Source: JBHGBM01 sp041946965
Lineage (GTDB): Bacteria; Acidobacteriota; Terriglobia; Bryobacterales; Bryobacteraceae
Length of the DNA stretch: 44,139 bases
Direction: 5' to 3'
Assembly (NCBI GenBank): GCA_041946965.1
Contig: JBHGBM010000043.1
Location: 1 to 44,139 of the forward strand
Part shown: positions 31,935-40,740 of the stretch, one piece after another
Layout of the letters: each line of letters begins with the position of its first letter
Position numbering within the stretch: position 1 is the first letter of the stretch
Translations under genes and position numbers: made by a program
Notes under the pieces: generated by a model
Told to the model about the DNA's origin: nothing
The model's database searches: none
Seen by the model: only the letters and a program-made list of their open reading frames with translations

Positions 31935-34900
31935 ATGTCCGCGCTAAACCGCTCTCTTCCGATTCGAGCCTTGCCGGTCTTCGCAGTGACGGCTGCCCTG
32001 GCCGGCGTCTTGCCCGCGCAGGAATCGCGGGGAACGATCACCGGGCGGGTCACGGACCCCAGCGATGCCGTCGTGCCCGGCGTCAAGGTGACGGCAAGAA
32101 ACACGGCGACCAACGTAGCGGCGGAAGCGCTCACGAACTCGACCGGGAGTTTCATGCTTCCGTACTTGACCCCGGGAGTCTATGATCTGACCGCGGAGTT
32201 GGCCGGGTTTGCCACCCTGGAGCGCAAGGGCGTTGAGGTTCTGGTGGGCGACAAATTGGCGGTCGACTTCCAGTTGAAGCCCGCGGGCGTCACCTCGAGC
32301 ATCGAAGTGACAGCCGAATCGACGCCGATGCTGAGCACGGAATCCGCATCGACCGGCACGGTTATGGACCGGCGGCAGATCGCGGAGCTTCCGCTGCCGT
32401 TCGGCAATCCCTTCATGTTGGCCAGCCTCTCCCCAGGCGTGGTGTTTACGGCGGCGAACATGCTCCAGATCCGGCCGTACGACAACGGCGTGGTGGCCAA
32501 CATGCGCGTGGACGGCGCGCCCGGGGGCAATGAATTCGCGCTCGATGGCGCTCCCAACAATGCGGACAGCCGCGGGCTACAGAAGGGAATGAACGTCTCC
32601 TATATTCCACCCGCCGACGCCGTGCAGGAATTCAAGATGGAGACCTCTTCATTTGACGCGCGGCTGGGGCACTCTCCGGGCGCGGCCGTAAACGTCGTGC
32701 TGAAGAGCGGCACCAACGGTCTGCACGGCTCCGCGTGGGAATTCACGCGTTTCCACACTCTGGTGGCCAACGATTTCTATTTGCGGCGGGCGCACGTCAG
32801 CCCGCCGGTGCTCAGCCTGCACCGTTACGGCACGACCCTCGGCGGGCCGGTGATTCTTCCGAAGATTTACGACGGCCGCAACCGCACGTTTTTCTTTTTT
32901 GCCTTTGAAAAGATGGATACCTACCAGCCGCTCGGCAGCAACCAGACGGTTCCGACGGCGGCTCAAAGGACCGGGGACTTCTCCGCGCAACTCTCTCAGA
33001 ACATCCTGATTTACGACCCGTTCAGCGCCAGGCGAGCGACCGGGGGAAGGATTCAGCGGACCCCCTTCCCTGGGAATAAGATCGCCGGCGGACTCGACCC
33101 GATCGCGCAGAACCTTCTCAAGTACTACCCGGCTCCCAACGCTCCCGGCGACGCGCAGGGATCGAACAACTACGTGGCCAATGACACGCAGACCGACCTC
33201 TTCCACTCCGAGATGATCCGGGTGGATCATAACTTCAGCGCCAGGCACCGCACCTTCGCCCGCCTGCTGAATAATTTCCGCGACTCCCCTTCGACGGGCT
33301 GGGCGGGAGGAGCGACGTACAACGGAGTCAATCCCTCTCTCGGCCTCGGTTTCCGGGGCAACGTGGGCTTGTTCCTCGATCATGTCTATGTGCCGTCTCC
33401 GACCGACGTCATCGACGTGCGCGCCGGCATCACGCGCTACACCGTGGGGAATTACCTCAAGGCTGCGGGGTTCGATCTTGCGTCGCTTGGCTTTCCCACC
33501 TCAACCCTGGCGCGCTTCAACGGCGCCCGGTACTTCCCGACTTTCAGCACCACCGGCGTCGCCACGCTTAGCGGCGGCGGCGGAGATTTCGCGGGCCACA
33601 ACATATTCTTCGTGCAGCCGGCCTACACCAGGATGAAGGGCAGGCACGTACTGAACGCCGGCTACGACGTGAGGGCCTACAGGCTGAACGCCATGCCCGC
33701 CATGACCGATGCCGGGACGTACTCGTTCGGCAATGCATATACGAAGGGCCCTTTGGACAACTCGCCCGCGGCGCCCGGTCCGGCGCAAGGACTTGCATCC
33801 ATGCTGCTCGGACTGCCGACCGGCGGTTCCATCAACCGGAGTGCAAGCTCGGCCATCCAGTCGTTTTACCAGGGCTTCTTTCTTCAGGACGACTTCAAGG
33901 TCAGCCGCCGCCTGACCTTGAATCTCGGCCTCCGGTACGAGATCGAAATCCCGACCACGGAACGGTACAACCGCACCACGCGGGGGTTCGATATGGCAAC
34001 GCCGAGCCCTATTGAAGCGGCTGCGCGAGCTGCTTATGCCGCCAAGCCCGATGCGGCGCTCGCGCCGGCGGATTTTCGTGTTCGAGGCGGCCTGCTGTTC
34101 GCCGATAGCGGCCGCCGCGGTATCTGGGAGACCAAGACGAACCTGCTACAGCCGCGGTTCGGCGCGGTTTTCCAGATCACGCCGAGGACCGTGCTGCGCG
34201 GCGGCTGGGGTCTTTACATGCTCCCGTTCGGCCTTGACGGCCTGAACCAGCCTGGATTTTCCCAGACCACCAACATTGTGCCGACGCTCGATGGCGGCCT
34301 GACGTTCGCCGCCAGCCTCGCCGATCCGTTCCCGAACGGCGTTCTCAACCCGGCCGGGCCAAGCGCCGGACTGTCGACGTTTCTGGGACAAGGCGTCTCC
34401 TTCACGCCCCTCCAGCGCAAGACAGGTACCACCCAACGCTGGAAAGCCGGCTTGCAGCGTGAGCTGCCCGGAAGGTGGGTGGTGGAAGTCTCCTACACCG
34501 AGACGCGCGGAGGCGACATGGGCATCGCTTTCGATCTCAACGCGATTCCACGCCAGTACCTGTCCACGAGCCCCGTCCGCGATGCGGCAGTCATCAATTT
34601 CCTGACGGCGCAGATTCCGAACCCCATGGCCGGCCTGCTGGGAGCGACCAGCCTCTCGGGATCCACCGTGCAGCGAGCCCAGATTCTGCTGCCGTTTCCG
34701 CAGTTCTCCTCTGTCATCAGCCAGCGCTACGACGGTTCCACGCGATACCGTGGCATGGAGATTCGGGCCAACCACCGCTTCCGCTCCGGCTTCACTCTCA
34801 CGGCATCATACAGCCGTTCGCGCCTTCGAGAGCGCTTAAGCCTGCTGAACCCCACCGATGCTTCGCCCGAAGACCGGGTATCGGGCGAAGACCGTCCGAA

Positions 34901-35486
34901 CCACTTCTCCGTCCACGGGATTATGGAACTGCCTTTCGGCAGGGGACGCAGGTTCGGAACGGGATGGAACCGCGTGTTGGACGTCTTCCTCGGCGGGTGG
35001 CAAATGGGCGGAGTCTATCTGATCCAGTCGGGCCGGCCGCTGTCTCCCGGCAATCTCTACTTTACCGGCGACCCAAACAAACTGGTGACAACGTACGACA
35101 AGAGAAATCCCGGCGCGCCGGTTTTCGACACCAGCGGATTCTATTTTCACGATGCCGCCGTCCAAACCAACGGCGCGGACAACCCCGTGAGACAGCGGAC
35201 CGATTCGCGGATCCAGCTCGCCAACAACATTCGCACCCTGCCGTCCGTGTTCCCCGATTTCCGCGGAGATCACATCAACCAGATCGACGCTTCTTTAGTC
35301 AAGAACGTGCACATCGTGGAACCGCTCAGGGTGCAACTCAGGGCGGAACTGATCAACGTGCTCAACCAGGTCCAGTTCAACACGCCTTCGCTGAATCCAG
35401 CGAGCGCCGATTTTGGAAAGATAACGGCCTCCTCCCAGTTGAGCCGTCCACGCACGGCCCAGTTCGGGATCAACATTACCTTCTGA
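31935..35486 (+). CDS. Oar-like TonB-dependent outer-membrane receptor
   Basis: A 1183-residue outer-membrane protein. It has a signal peptide (MSALNRSLPIRALPVFAVTAALAGVLPAQ) and a carboxypeptidase-regulatory-like beta domain (GTITGRVTDPSDAVVPGVKV ... LPYLTPGVYDLTAELAGF, about 35-105). A plug-like region follows (MRVDGAPGGNEFALDGAPNN; VNVVLKSGTNGLHGSAWEFTR), then a long beta-barrel ending TAQFGINITF, with the terminal Phe expected for outer-membrane assembly. Such proteins are numerous in Acidobacteria and are thought to take up large substrates such as oligosaccharides. AGGAGG precedes the ATG. It opens a six-gene collinear locus; the next gene begins 16 bp after its stop. No SusD partner is present. 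Confidence 0.92.
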   Translation: MSALNRSLPIRALPVFAVTAALAGVLPAQESRGTITGRVTDPSDAVVPGVKVTARNTATNVAAEALTNSTGSFMLPYLTPGVYDLTAELAGFATLERKGVEVLVGDKLAVDFQLKPAGVTSSIEVTAESTPMLSTESASTGTVMDRRQIAELPLPFGNPFMLASLSPGVVFTAANMLQIRPYDNGVVANMRVDGAPGGNEFALDGAPNNADSRGLQKGMNVSYIPPADAVQEFKMETSSFDARLGHSPGAAVNVVLKSGTNGLHGSAWEFTRFHTLVANDFYLRRAHVSPPVLSLHRYGTTLGGPVILPKIYDGRNRTFFFFAFEKMDTYQPLGSNQTVPTAAQRTGDFSAQLSQNILIYDPFSARRATGGRIQRTPFPGNKIAGGLDPIAQNLLKYYPAPNAPGDAQGSNNYVANDTQTDLFHSEMIRVDHNFSARHRTFARLLNNFRDSPSTGWAGGATYNGVNPSLGLGFRGNVGLFLDHVYVPSPTDVIDVRAGITRYTVGNYLKAAGFDLASLGFPTSTLARFNGARYFPTFSTTGVATLSGGGGDFAGHNIFFVQPAYTRMKGRHVLNAGYDVRAYRLNAMPAMTDAGTYSFGNAYTKGPLDNSPAAPGPAQGLASMLLGLPTGGSINRSASSAIQSFYQGFFLQDDFKVSRRLTLNLGLRYEIEIPTTERYNRTTRGFDMATPSPIEAAARAAYAAKPDAALAPADFRVRGGLLFADSGRRGIWETKTNLLQPRFGAVFQITPRTVLRGGWGLYMLPFGLDGLNQPGFSQTTNIVPTLDGGLTFAASLADPFPNGVLNPAGPSAGLSTFLGQGVSFTPLQRKTGTTQRWKAGLQRELPGRWVVEVSYTETRGGDMGIAFDLNAIPRQYLSTSPVRDAAVINFLTAQIPNPMAGLLGATSLSGSTVQRAQILLPFPQFSSVISQRYDGSTRYRGMEIRANHRFRSGFTLTASYSRSRLRERLSLLNPTDASPEDRVSGEDRPNHFSVHGIMELPFGRGRRFGTGWNRVLDVFLGGWQMGGVYLIQSGRPLSPGNLYFTGDPNKLVTTYDKRNPGAPVFDTSGFYFHDAAVQTNGADNPVRQRTDSRIQLANNIRTLPSVFPDFRGDHINQIDASLVKNVHIVEPLRVQLRAELINVLNQVQFNTPSLNPASADFGKITASSQLSRPRTAQFGINITF

Positions 35487-35502
35487 AACGAAAGGGGTGG
35501 CT

Positions 35503-37020
35503 ATGGCATTCGATGTCAATCGACGAAAATTCACGAACTCGGTGGTTGCATCCGGGGCGTTCGCGATCGTCCCGAGGCACGTTCTGGGAGGCGCCGGTTA
35601 CGTGGCTCCAAGCGACAAGATCGCCATGGCCCATATCGGCATGGGAACTCAGGGATTCAACGAGCTCGGCGGCTTGCTGGCCAATCCCGAGATTCAAATC
35701 GTCGCGGTCTGCGATCCCAACCGGGAAAGCAACGACTACGTGGAGTGGGGAAAGGGATCGGTCCGCAAACGCATCCGAGCGTTGCTGGGAGATCCCGCCT
35801 GGAAAGAGAACGAGCCGGGCTGTCCGGGCGGAAGAGAGATCGGCCGCCAGGTAGTCAACGCCTACTACGCCCGCGAGCGGAAGGCCTGGAAGTACGAGGG
35901 CTGCCGGGCGTACTCGGATTTCCGCGAGCTGTTGGCGAAGGAAAAAGGGATCGACGTAGTGAAGATCATGACGCCCGACCATCTTCACGCGCCTATCTCG
36001 ATCGCGGCCATGAATCAGGGCATCCACGTCCTGGTCCACAAGCCGCTGGCCAATCGCTTGTACGAATCGCGGCGCGTCATCGAGACCGCGCGCAAGACCA
36101 AGGTCGTCACCTATTTCCTGCCGTACGGAAGCGGAGAAGCCATGCGGCTGATCGTGGCCCGCATCAACGCCGGCGTTATCGGCAAACTCCGGGAGGTGCA
36201 CAACTGGTCAAGCCGGCCGATGTGGCCGCAGTACACCGAGATCCCCGCCGACAGGCCGCCCGTGCCGCGGGGGTTCGATTGGGATCTTTGGCTGGGGCCG
36301 GAACAGGACCGTCCTTACCATCCGCACTACACCCACGCCGTCTTTCGCGGCTGGTACGATTTCGGAGGAGGATCTCTGGCGGACATGGGCCATTACAGCC
36401 TTTGGCCGGTGTTCACGGGATTCCAACTGGGCTCTCCATTCAGCGTTCAGGCCTGGCAGACGCATTTCTGCTCGATCGTTGACCAGGTGAGCAAGCGGGT
36501 GAAGAACGATTTCTCCTTTCCGGCGGCCTGCACCATTCAGTTCAAGTACGCTGCCCGAGGCGACATGCCGGCTTTGGATCTGTTCTGGTACGACGGCGGC
36601 ATGCGGCCGCGAGTCCCGGAAGAGATGGTCGCGGAAGAGCAGGACTTCTCGCCCGAGGGAATTATGTTCATCGGCGATCAGGGCAAGATCGTCGCCGGCT
36701 TCACCGGCCAGAACCCGCAGATCTATCCGAAAAGCAGGAGCGATCTGCTCGGGATCTCCCCGGCTCCCCCCTCCGGCGGATCCCGGCGCGGGACGGAGCC
36801 GGGCCGCCGCGAGTTGTGGCTCGAAGCCATTAAGGGTGGTCCGCCGTCGCCCGGCGCTTTCCCGAATGCCGCCGCTCTTTCCGATAGCGTCAATCTCGGA
36901 GCGATCGCGCTTCGCGCGGGAAGGAAGATCCTGTTCGACAGCGAGAACATGAAGATTACCAACGTTTCCGAGGCAAACAAGTATATGTTTCGCGAGTACA
37001 GAAAAGGGTGGGAGCTATGA
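35503..37020 (+). CDS. Exported Gfo/Idh/MocA-family oxidoreductase
   Basis: A 505-residue oxidoreductase with a twin-arginine leader (NRRKFTNSVVASGAFAI). The NAD(P)-binding motif is MAHIGMGTQG (42-51), then VAVCDPNRES and MTPDHLHAPISI. The EKP motif reads HKP (Lys180 kept, Glu replaced by His). The GGGSLADMGHYSLWP segment carries conserved substrate-side residues. Members oxidise or reduce sugars and polyols; exported relatives carry tightly bound cofactor. The ATG has AAAGGGG upstream; a GTG two codons earlier is possible. It overlaps the next gene's start (ATGA), indicating that the two products work together. Confidence 0.88.
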   Translation: MAFDVNRRKFTNSVVASGAFAIVPRHVLGGAGYVAPSDKIAMAHIGMGTQGFNELGGLLANPEIQIVAVCDPNRESNDYVEWGKGSVRKRIRALLGDPAWKENEPGCPGGREIGRQVVNAYYARERKAWKYEGCRAYSDFRELLAKEKGIDVVKIMTPDHLHAPISIAAMNQGIHVLVHKPLANRLYESRRVIETARKTKVVTYFLPYGSGEAMRLIVARINAGVIGKLREVHNWSSRPMWPQYTEIPADRPPVPRGFDWDLWLGPEQDRPYHPHYTHAVFRGWYDFGGGSLADMGHYSLWPVFTGFQLGSPFSVQAWQTHFCSIVDQVSKRVKNDFSFPAACTIQFKYAARGDMPALDLFWYDGGMRPRVPEEMVAEEQDFSPEGIMFIGDQGKIVAGFTGQNPQIYPKSRSDLLGISPAPPSGGSRRGTEPGRRELWLEAIKGGPPSPGAFPNAAALSDSVNLGAIALRAGRKILFDSENMKITNVSEANKYMFREYRKGWEL

Positions 37021-37958
37021 GTACCCGGCGTTCATTTCTTATGGGAGTCCCGGCCCTGGCGTCCACTGCCGCCTGGAGTGCAGGCGGGCGAGCGGCCGCC
37101 GCAACCGGCGCGCCGTCCGAGCCCATGCGGTTGTCGGTTCTGTCCTATTCGTTCCGCGGTCTTTTGGCGGAAGGCAAGATGGACGTGTTCGGCTACCTGG
37201 AAACCTGCAAGTATCGTTATCACCTCGGAGCCGCCGATATTTGGACCGGAAACAAGGGCTTCCTGATGAGCACGGACGAGGGGTACATCCGGAAAGTCAG
37301 GGACGGGCTCGATGAGCGCGAACTCGTCCTCGCCGACCTCGCCGTCGATTATGCCCAGCTTTGGATGGACGATCCTGCCCAGCGCGAGAAGTACTACCAG
37401 AACGGATTGGCGCACCTCAAGGCGAACGCCATCCTGGGGGCGAAGTTCGTGCGCATCGATGCGGGTGGCGACCGCAAAAAGTCCGAATGGACCGGGGAGC
37501 AGTTCGACTACATCGTCAAACGTTACAGAGAGTATGCCCAGTTCGCATACGATCACGGTTTCAAAGTAGGCGCTGAAAACCACTGGGGACCGGAAGCGTA
37601 TTGGCCCTCCATGCAGAAGCTCTACAAGGCCGTGGATCACCGCGGGTTTGGGATCTCGTGCCACTTCGGCGGCTGGGCGGGAAGCCCGGAGGAGAAGGAC
37701 GCGGCCGACCGCGAGGCGGCTCCGTGGGTCTGCCACACCCATATCCCCTGGAACATCACGGAGGGGCCGCTGGCGGAAAAAATGGGCAACCTGCGGAAGG
37801 CCGGCTATCAGGGGTACTACAGCGTCGAGCACCACAGTGCAAAACAGGAATACGCCGAGGTTGGTCTTCAATTGGCGAGGGTACGGGCTGTACTTCAGAA
37901 CTGGCGTGAGGGAGGAACCGGAGAGCCGTCCGGTACCCGCCCGCGTCAGGCCAAGTAA
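37017..37958 (+). CDS. Exported xylose-isomerase-like TIM-barrel protein
   Basis: A 313-residue sugar phosphate isomerase/epimerase-like protein with a twin-arginine leader (STRRSFLMGVPALASTAAW). Barrel strands include FRGLLAEGKMDVFGYLE, LGAADIWTG, GAKFVRIDAGG, KVGAENHWGPEA, GISCHFGGWAG, VCHTHIPWN and GYYSVEHHS. The Glu and His in these are at the usual metal-binding strand ends. It is translationally coupled to the Gfo/Idh gene. Pairs of Gfo/Idh and this TIM family act in 3-keto-sugar and C-glycoside pathways; that role here is only a hypothesis. Confidence 0.85.
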   Translation: MSTRRSFLMGVPALASTAAWSAGGRAAAATGAPSEPMRLSVLSYSFRGLLAEGKMDVFGYLETCKYRYHLGAADIWTGNKGFLMSTDEGYIRKVRDGLDERELVLADLAVDYAQLWMDDPAQREKYYQNGLAHLKANAILGAKFVRIDAGGDRKKSEWTGEQFDYIVKRYREYAQFAYDHGFKVGAENHWGPEAYWPSMQKLYKAVDHRGFGISCHFGGWAGSPEEKDAADREAAPWVCHTHIPWNITEGPLAEKMGNLRKAGYQGYYSVEHHSAKQEYAEVGLQLARVRAVLQNWREGGTGEPSGTRPRQAK

Positions 37959-37967
37959 GGTCTAACG

Positions 37968-39257
37968 ATGACGCGGCGGACACTTCTAGCGGTTCCCGGC
38001 TCCGCCCTGGCGGGGCTGTACAACTCCCCAACGAAACTATCCTCGGAAGACGACCGGTTCCTCGAAGACCTTTCGAGGCGCTCCTTCCAATACTTCTGGG
38101 AACACACAGACCCCGAAACTGGAATCACGCGCGGCCGTGCGAAGGCGGACGGAGCGCCCTACGATCCCGTCCGGCGGGACATCGGCAGCATAGCCGTGAC
38201 CGGCTTCGGGCTGGCCGGCCTGTGCATTGCCGCGCAGCGCGGGTGGGTGAGACCGGACGAGGCCCGCACACGCGTTCGCAACGCGCTGCGGTTCTTTGCC
38301 GATCATGCCCCGCAGGAGCACGGCTGGTTCTTTCACTGGATGAACGTCAAGACCGGTCAGCGCAGCGGCGTGCTGGAGACCAGCGCGAAGAAGAGCGAAC
38401 TCTCATCCATCGACACCGCGCTCCTGATGGGCGGCATCCTGACCGCCCGGCAGTATTTCAAGAAAGATTCCGAGATCGAGCGGCTGGCCACCCGTATTTA
38501 CGGCCGCATGGACTTCCAGTGGATGCTGGCCGGCGATCCGCTGCTGCTCTCCCACGGCTGGACGCCGGAGAACGGATTTCTCAAGGCGCGCTGGGCCAGG
38601 TACAGCGAATTCACCATCATCTACCTGCTGGGAATCGGTTCCTCCACACACGCCATCAAACCGGAATCCTGGTACGCTTGGGAACGTCCCATCAACACGT
38701 ATCGCCAGTACCGCTACGTTGGACTCTCACCGTTGTTCACACACCAGTATTCGCAGGCGTTCGTGGATTATCGGGGACGCCGGGAGCGGCGCGGCTCGCG
38801 GATCGATTGGTTTGAGAATTCGGTGACCGCCACGCGAGCGCACCGGTTGTTCTGCATGGATCTGTCCAAAGAATTCCCGGGTTATTCGGAAGACATCTGG
38901 GGCGTCACGAGTTCCAACAGCGCCACAGGTTACAAAGCATGGGGCGGACCGCCCCGGCACAAGGCCATCAATGGGACGGTCGTGCCCTGTGCGGCGGCCG
39001 GTTCCCTGATGCTCGCGCCAGACATCTGTCTGCCCGCGCTTAAGGCCATGAAGGAGCGTTACGGCGACAGGATCTGGGGACGTTATGGCTTCACTGACGC
39101 CTTCGATCCCGCGAGTGGATGGGCTTCGCCGGATGTGCTCGGCTTGGACTTGGGCATCACGCTTTTGAGCGCGGAAAACCTGCGCTCTGGGTTTCTCTGG
39201 AAATGGTTCATGCGCAATCCGGAGATCCCGAAAGCGATGCGGCTGGCCGGAATGTAG
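37968..39257 (+). CDS. Exported glucoamylase-like glycosidase (PF10091 type, GH144-like)
   Basis: A 429-residue (alpha/alpha)6-barrel protein of the glycoamylase-like family, which includes beta-1,2-glucan-active GH144 enzymes. The twin-arginine leader MTRRTLLAVPGSALAG is followed by RRSFQYFWEHTDPETGITRGR (about 37-57), a motif typical of the family. Then come FGLAGLCIAAQRGW, HGWFFHWMNVKTG, SSIDTALLMGGILTA, GVTSSNSATGYKAWGG and the end GLDLGITLLSAENLRSG. It starts 9 bp after the TIM-barrel stop. Beta-1,2-glucanase activity is a family-based guess; beta-glucosidase-like activity is equally possible. Confidence 0.83.
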   Translation: MTRRTLLAVPGSALAGLYNSPTKLSSEDDRFLEDLSRRSFQYFWEHTDPETGITRGRAKADGAPYDPVRRDIGSIAVTGFGLAGLCIAAQRGWVRPDEARTRVRNALRFFADHAPQEHGWFFHWMNVKTGQRSGVLETSAKKSELSSIDTALLMGGILTARQYFKKDSEIERLATRIYGRMDFQWMLAGDPLLLSHGWTPENGFLKARWARYSEFTIIYLLGIGSSTHAIKPESWYAWERPINTYRQYRYVGLSPLFTHQYSQAFVDYRGRRERRGSRIDWFENSVTATRAHRLFCMDLSKEFPGYSEDIWGVTSSNSATGYKAWGGPPRHKAINGTVVPCAAAGSLMLAPDICLPALKAMKERYGDRIWGRYGFTDAFDPASGWASPDVLGLDLGITLLSAENLRSGFLWKWFMRNPEIPKAMRLAGM

Positions 39258-39272
39258 CCTGCTCCGGGTCAT

Positions 39273-39300
39273 TTGCTGCCTGATGGCAGTGATATACAAT
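39273..39300 (+). promoter_or_regulatory. Internal promoter before the GH79-like gene
   Basis: TTGCTG and TACAAT are separated by 16 bp, just after the PF10091-type gene. Transcription would start near 39307, a few nucleotides before the chosen GH79-like ATG. It would give the last two genes of the locus their own transcript. Confidence 0.5.
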
Positions 39301-39312
39301 ATGTCAGCAGCG

Positions 39313-40740
39313 ATGAGCCCTGGCATCGCAGTCTTGTTTTGTATCGGGTTGGCGCCGCCGCCGGTGACCGTGACCCCCGACGTGCGGGCGGCCGGAGTCG
39401 AGATCCCCGCCGATTTTTTGGGACTGAGTTTCGAAACATCGAACCTGCTGCCGCAACCCGGCGGAGAACATCTTTTCGCGTCTGCGAATCACGCGCTGAT
39501 TTCCCTATTCCGGACCTTGGGCATCCGGAGCCTGCGCATGGGGGGAAACACGGCGGACATGCCCCGCTACGCGGTTCCCGGCGAGAGCGACGCCGATCAA
39601 CTCTTTGCCTTTGCCGCGGCGGCGGGCGTGAAGGTGATTTATACTCTACGCCTGCCGGGAGGCGATCCCGGCCGCAATGCCGCCATCGCGGGACACATCC
39701 AGCGACGGTACCGGGAACAACTCACCTGTTTCGCGATCGGCAATGAGCCCGATTACTACCGGAAGGTATACCCCGAGATACCGGATTACGCCGCCTTTCG
39801 CGCCGAGTGGAAGAAGATGGCCGCGGCAGTCACAGACGCCGCGCCCGGCGCAAAATTCTGCGGACCGGCCACAGGCGGCATCACCGCCTGGACGCGAAGC
39901 TTTGCCGAAGAATTCGGACATATGGGTCTGATTCATGCGATCACGCAGCACTATTATCCCGGCGGCGACGGCACGCGCGTGACCGATGCCGCCGGGGCCC
40001 GCGAACAAATGCTTTCGCCGGCCTGGATCGAGCGGCACTACGATGCCTTTTACCGGGCGTTCGCACCCGCCGCGGCGTCGAGCGGGTTGCCGTATCGCCT
40101 CGAGGAAACCAACAACTTCACAGGCGGCGCCAGGGACGCCAGCGATACGTTCACCTCCGCGCTCTGGGCGTTGGATTATCTGCATTGGTGGGCGGCGCAC
40201 GGAGCTGCCGGGATCAATTTTCACAACCGCCGGTGGATTCTGAACACCACCATATATCCCGGCTCGACGCGGGACGACGGCCTGAAGAGCGGCTACAGCG
40301 TCCATCCCATCGCGTACGGCATCAAGGCGTTCGACGTGGGTGGCCGCGGAGCGGAAGTGCCTGTGGCGGTCGCCAATCCGGACGTACTCAATTTATCCGC
40401 GTACGCCGTCCGGGACGCCGGGAATCTCTTCGTAACGATCATCAACAAGGACGCATGCGAGGCGGATGTCACGATCGCGGCGCCGGGCATCTCCGGGCGC
40501 GGCGCGGTGATGTACATGAGGACCGGAGAAGGCGACGTTGCGGCGAAGGCCGGAATCACGCTCGGCGGCGCGCCCATCGAGAGCGGCTCGTGGACCGGCG
40601 AGTGGTCGCCCCTGCCGTCCGCGGCCGGCGGCCGTCTTGCCTTGAAAGCGCCGCCCGCCTCCGCGGCTATCGTCAGGCTGCCCAGGAACCAGGCGGGCCG
40701 GTTGGCCGGCCGGCGCAACCCCCAAGAGGGAAAACGATGA
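39313..40740 (+). CDS. Exported GH79-like glycosidase (beta-glucuronidase family)
   Basis: A 475-residue clan GH-A (alpha/beta)8 barrel enzyme with a hydrophobic N-terminus (MSPGIAVLFCIGLAPP). It has GLSFETSNL early, the acid/base Glu145 in FAIGNEPD and the nucleophile Glu264/265 in RLEETNNFTGG, followed by INFHNRRW. A C-terminal beta domain runs from about LSAYAVRDAGNLFVTIINKD. GH79 members include the Acidobacterium capsulatum beta-glucuronidase. In-frame ATGs 4 and 10 codons upstream exist, but a strong promoter predicts transcription starting after both. Its stop overlaps the start of the second receptor (ATGA). Confidence 0.83.
   Translation: MSPGIAVLFCIGLAPPPVTVTPDVRAAGVEIPADFLGLSFETSNLLPQPGGEHLFASANHALISLFRTLGIRSLRMGGNTADMPRYAVPGESDADQLFAFAAAAGVKVIYTLRLPGGDPGRNAAIAGHIQRRYREQLTCFAIGNEPDYYRKVYPEIPDYAAFRAEWKKMAAAVTDAAPGAKFCGPATGGITAWTRSFAEEFGHMGLIHAITQHYYPGGDGTRVTDAAGAREQMLSPAWIERHYDAFYRAFAPAAASSGLPYRLEETNNFTGGARDASDTFTSALWALDYLHWWAAHGAAGINFHNRRWILNTTIYPGSTRDDGLKSGYSVHPIAYGIKAFDVGGRGAEVPVAVANPDVLNLSAYAVRDAGNLFVTIINKDACEADVTIAAPGISGRGAVMYMRTGEGDVAAKAGITLGGAPIESGSWTGEWSPLPSAAGGRLALKAPPASAAIVRLPRNQAGRLAGRRNPQEGKR

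Noticed and set aside
39807..40736. Long N-terminal extension of the second Oar-like receptor
   Set aside because: It overlaps the GH79-like gene out of frame and has shadow composition; a signal peptide with a ribosome-binding site begins at 40737.
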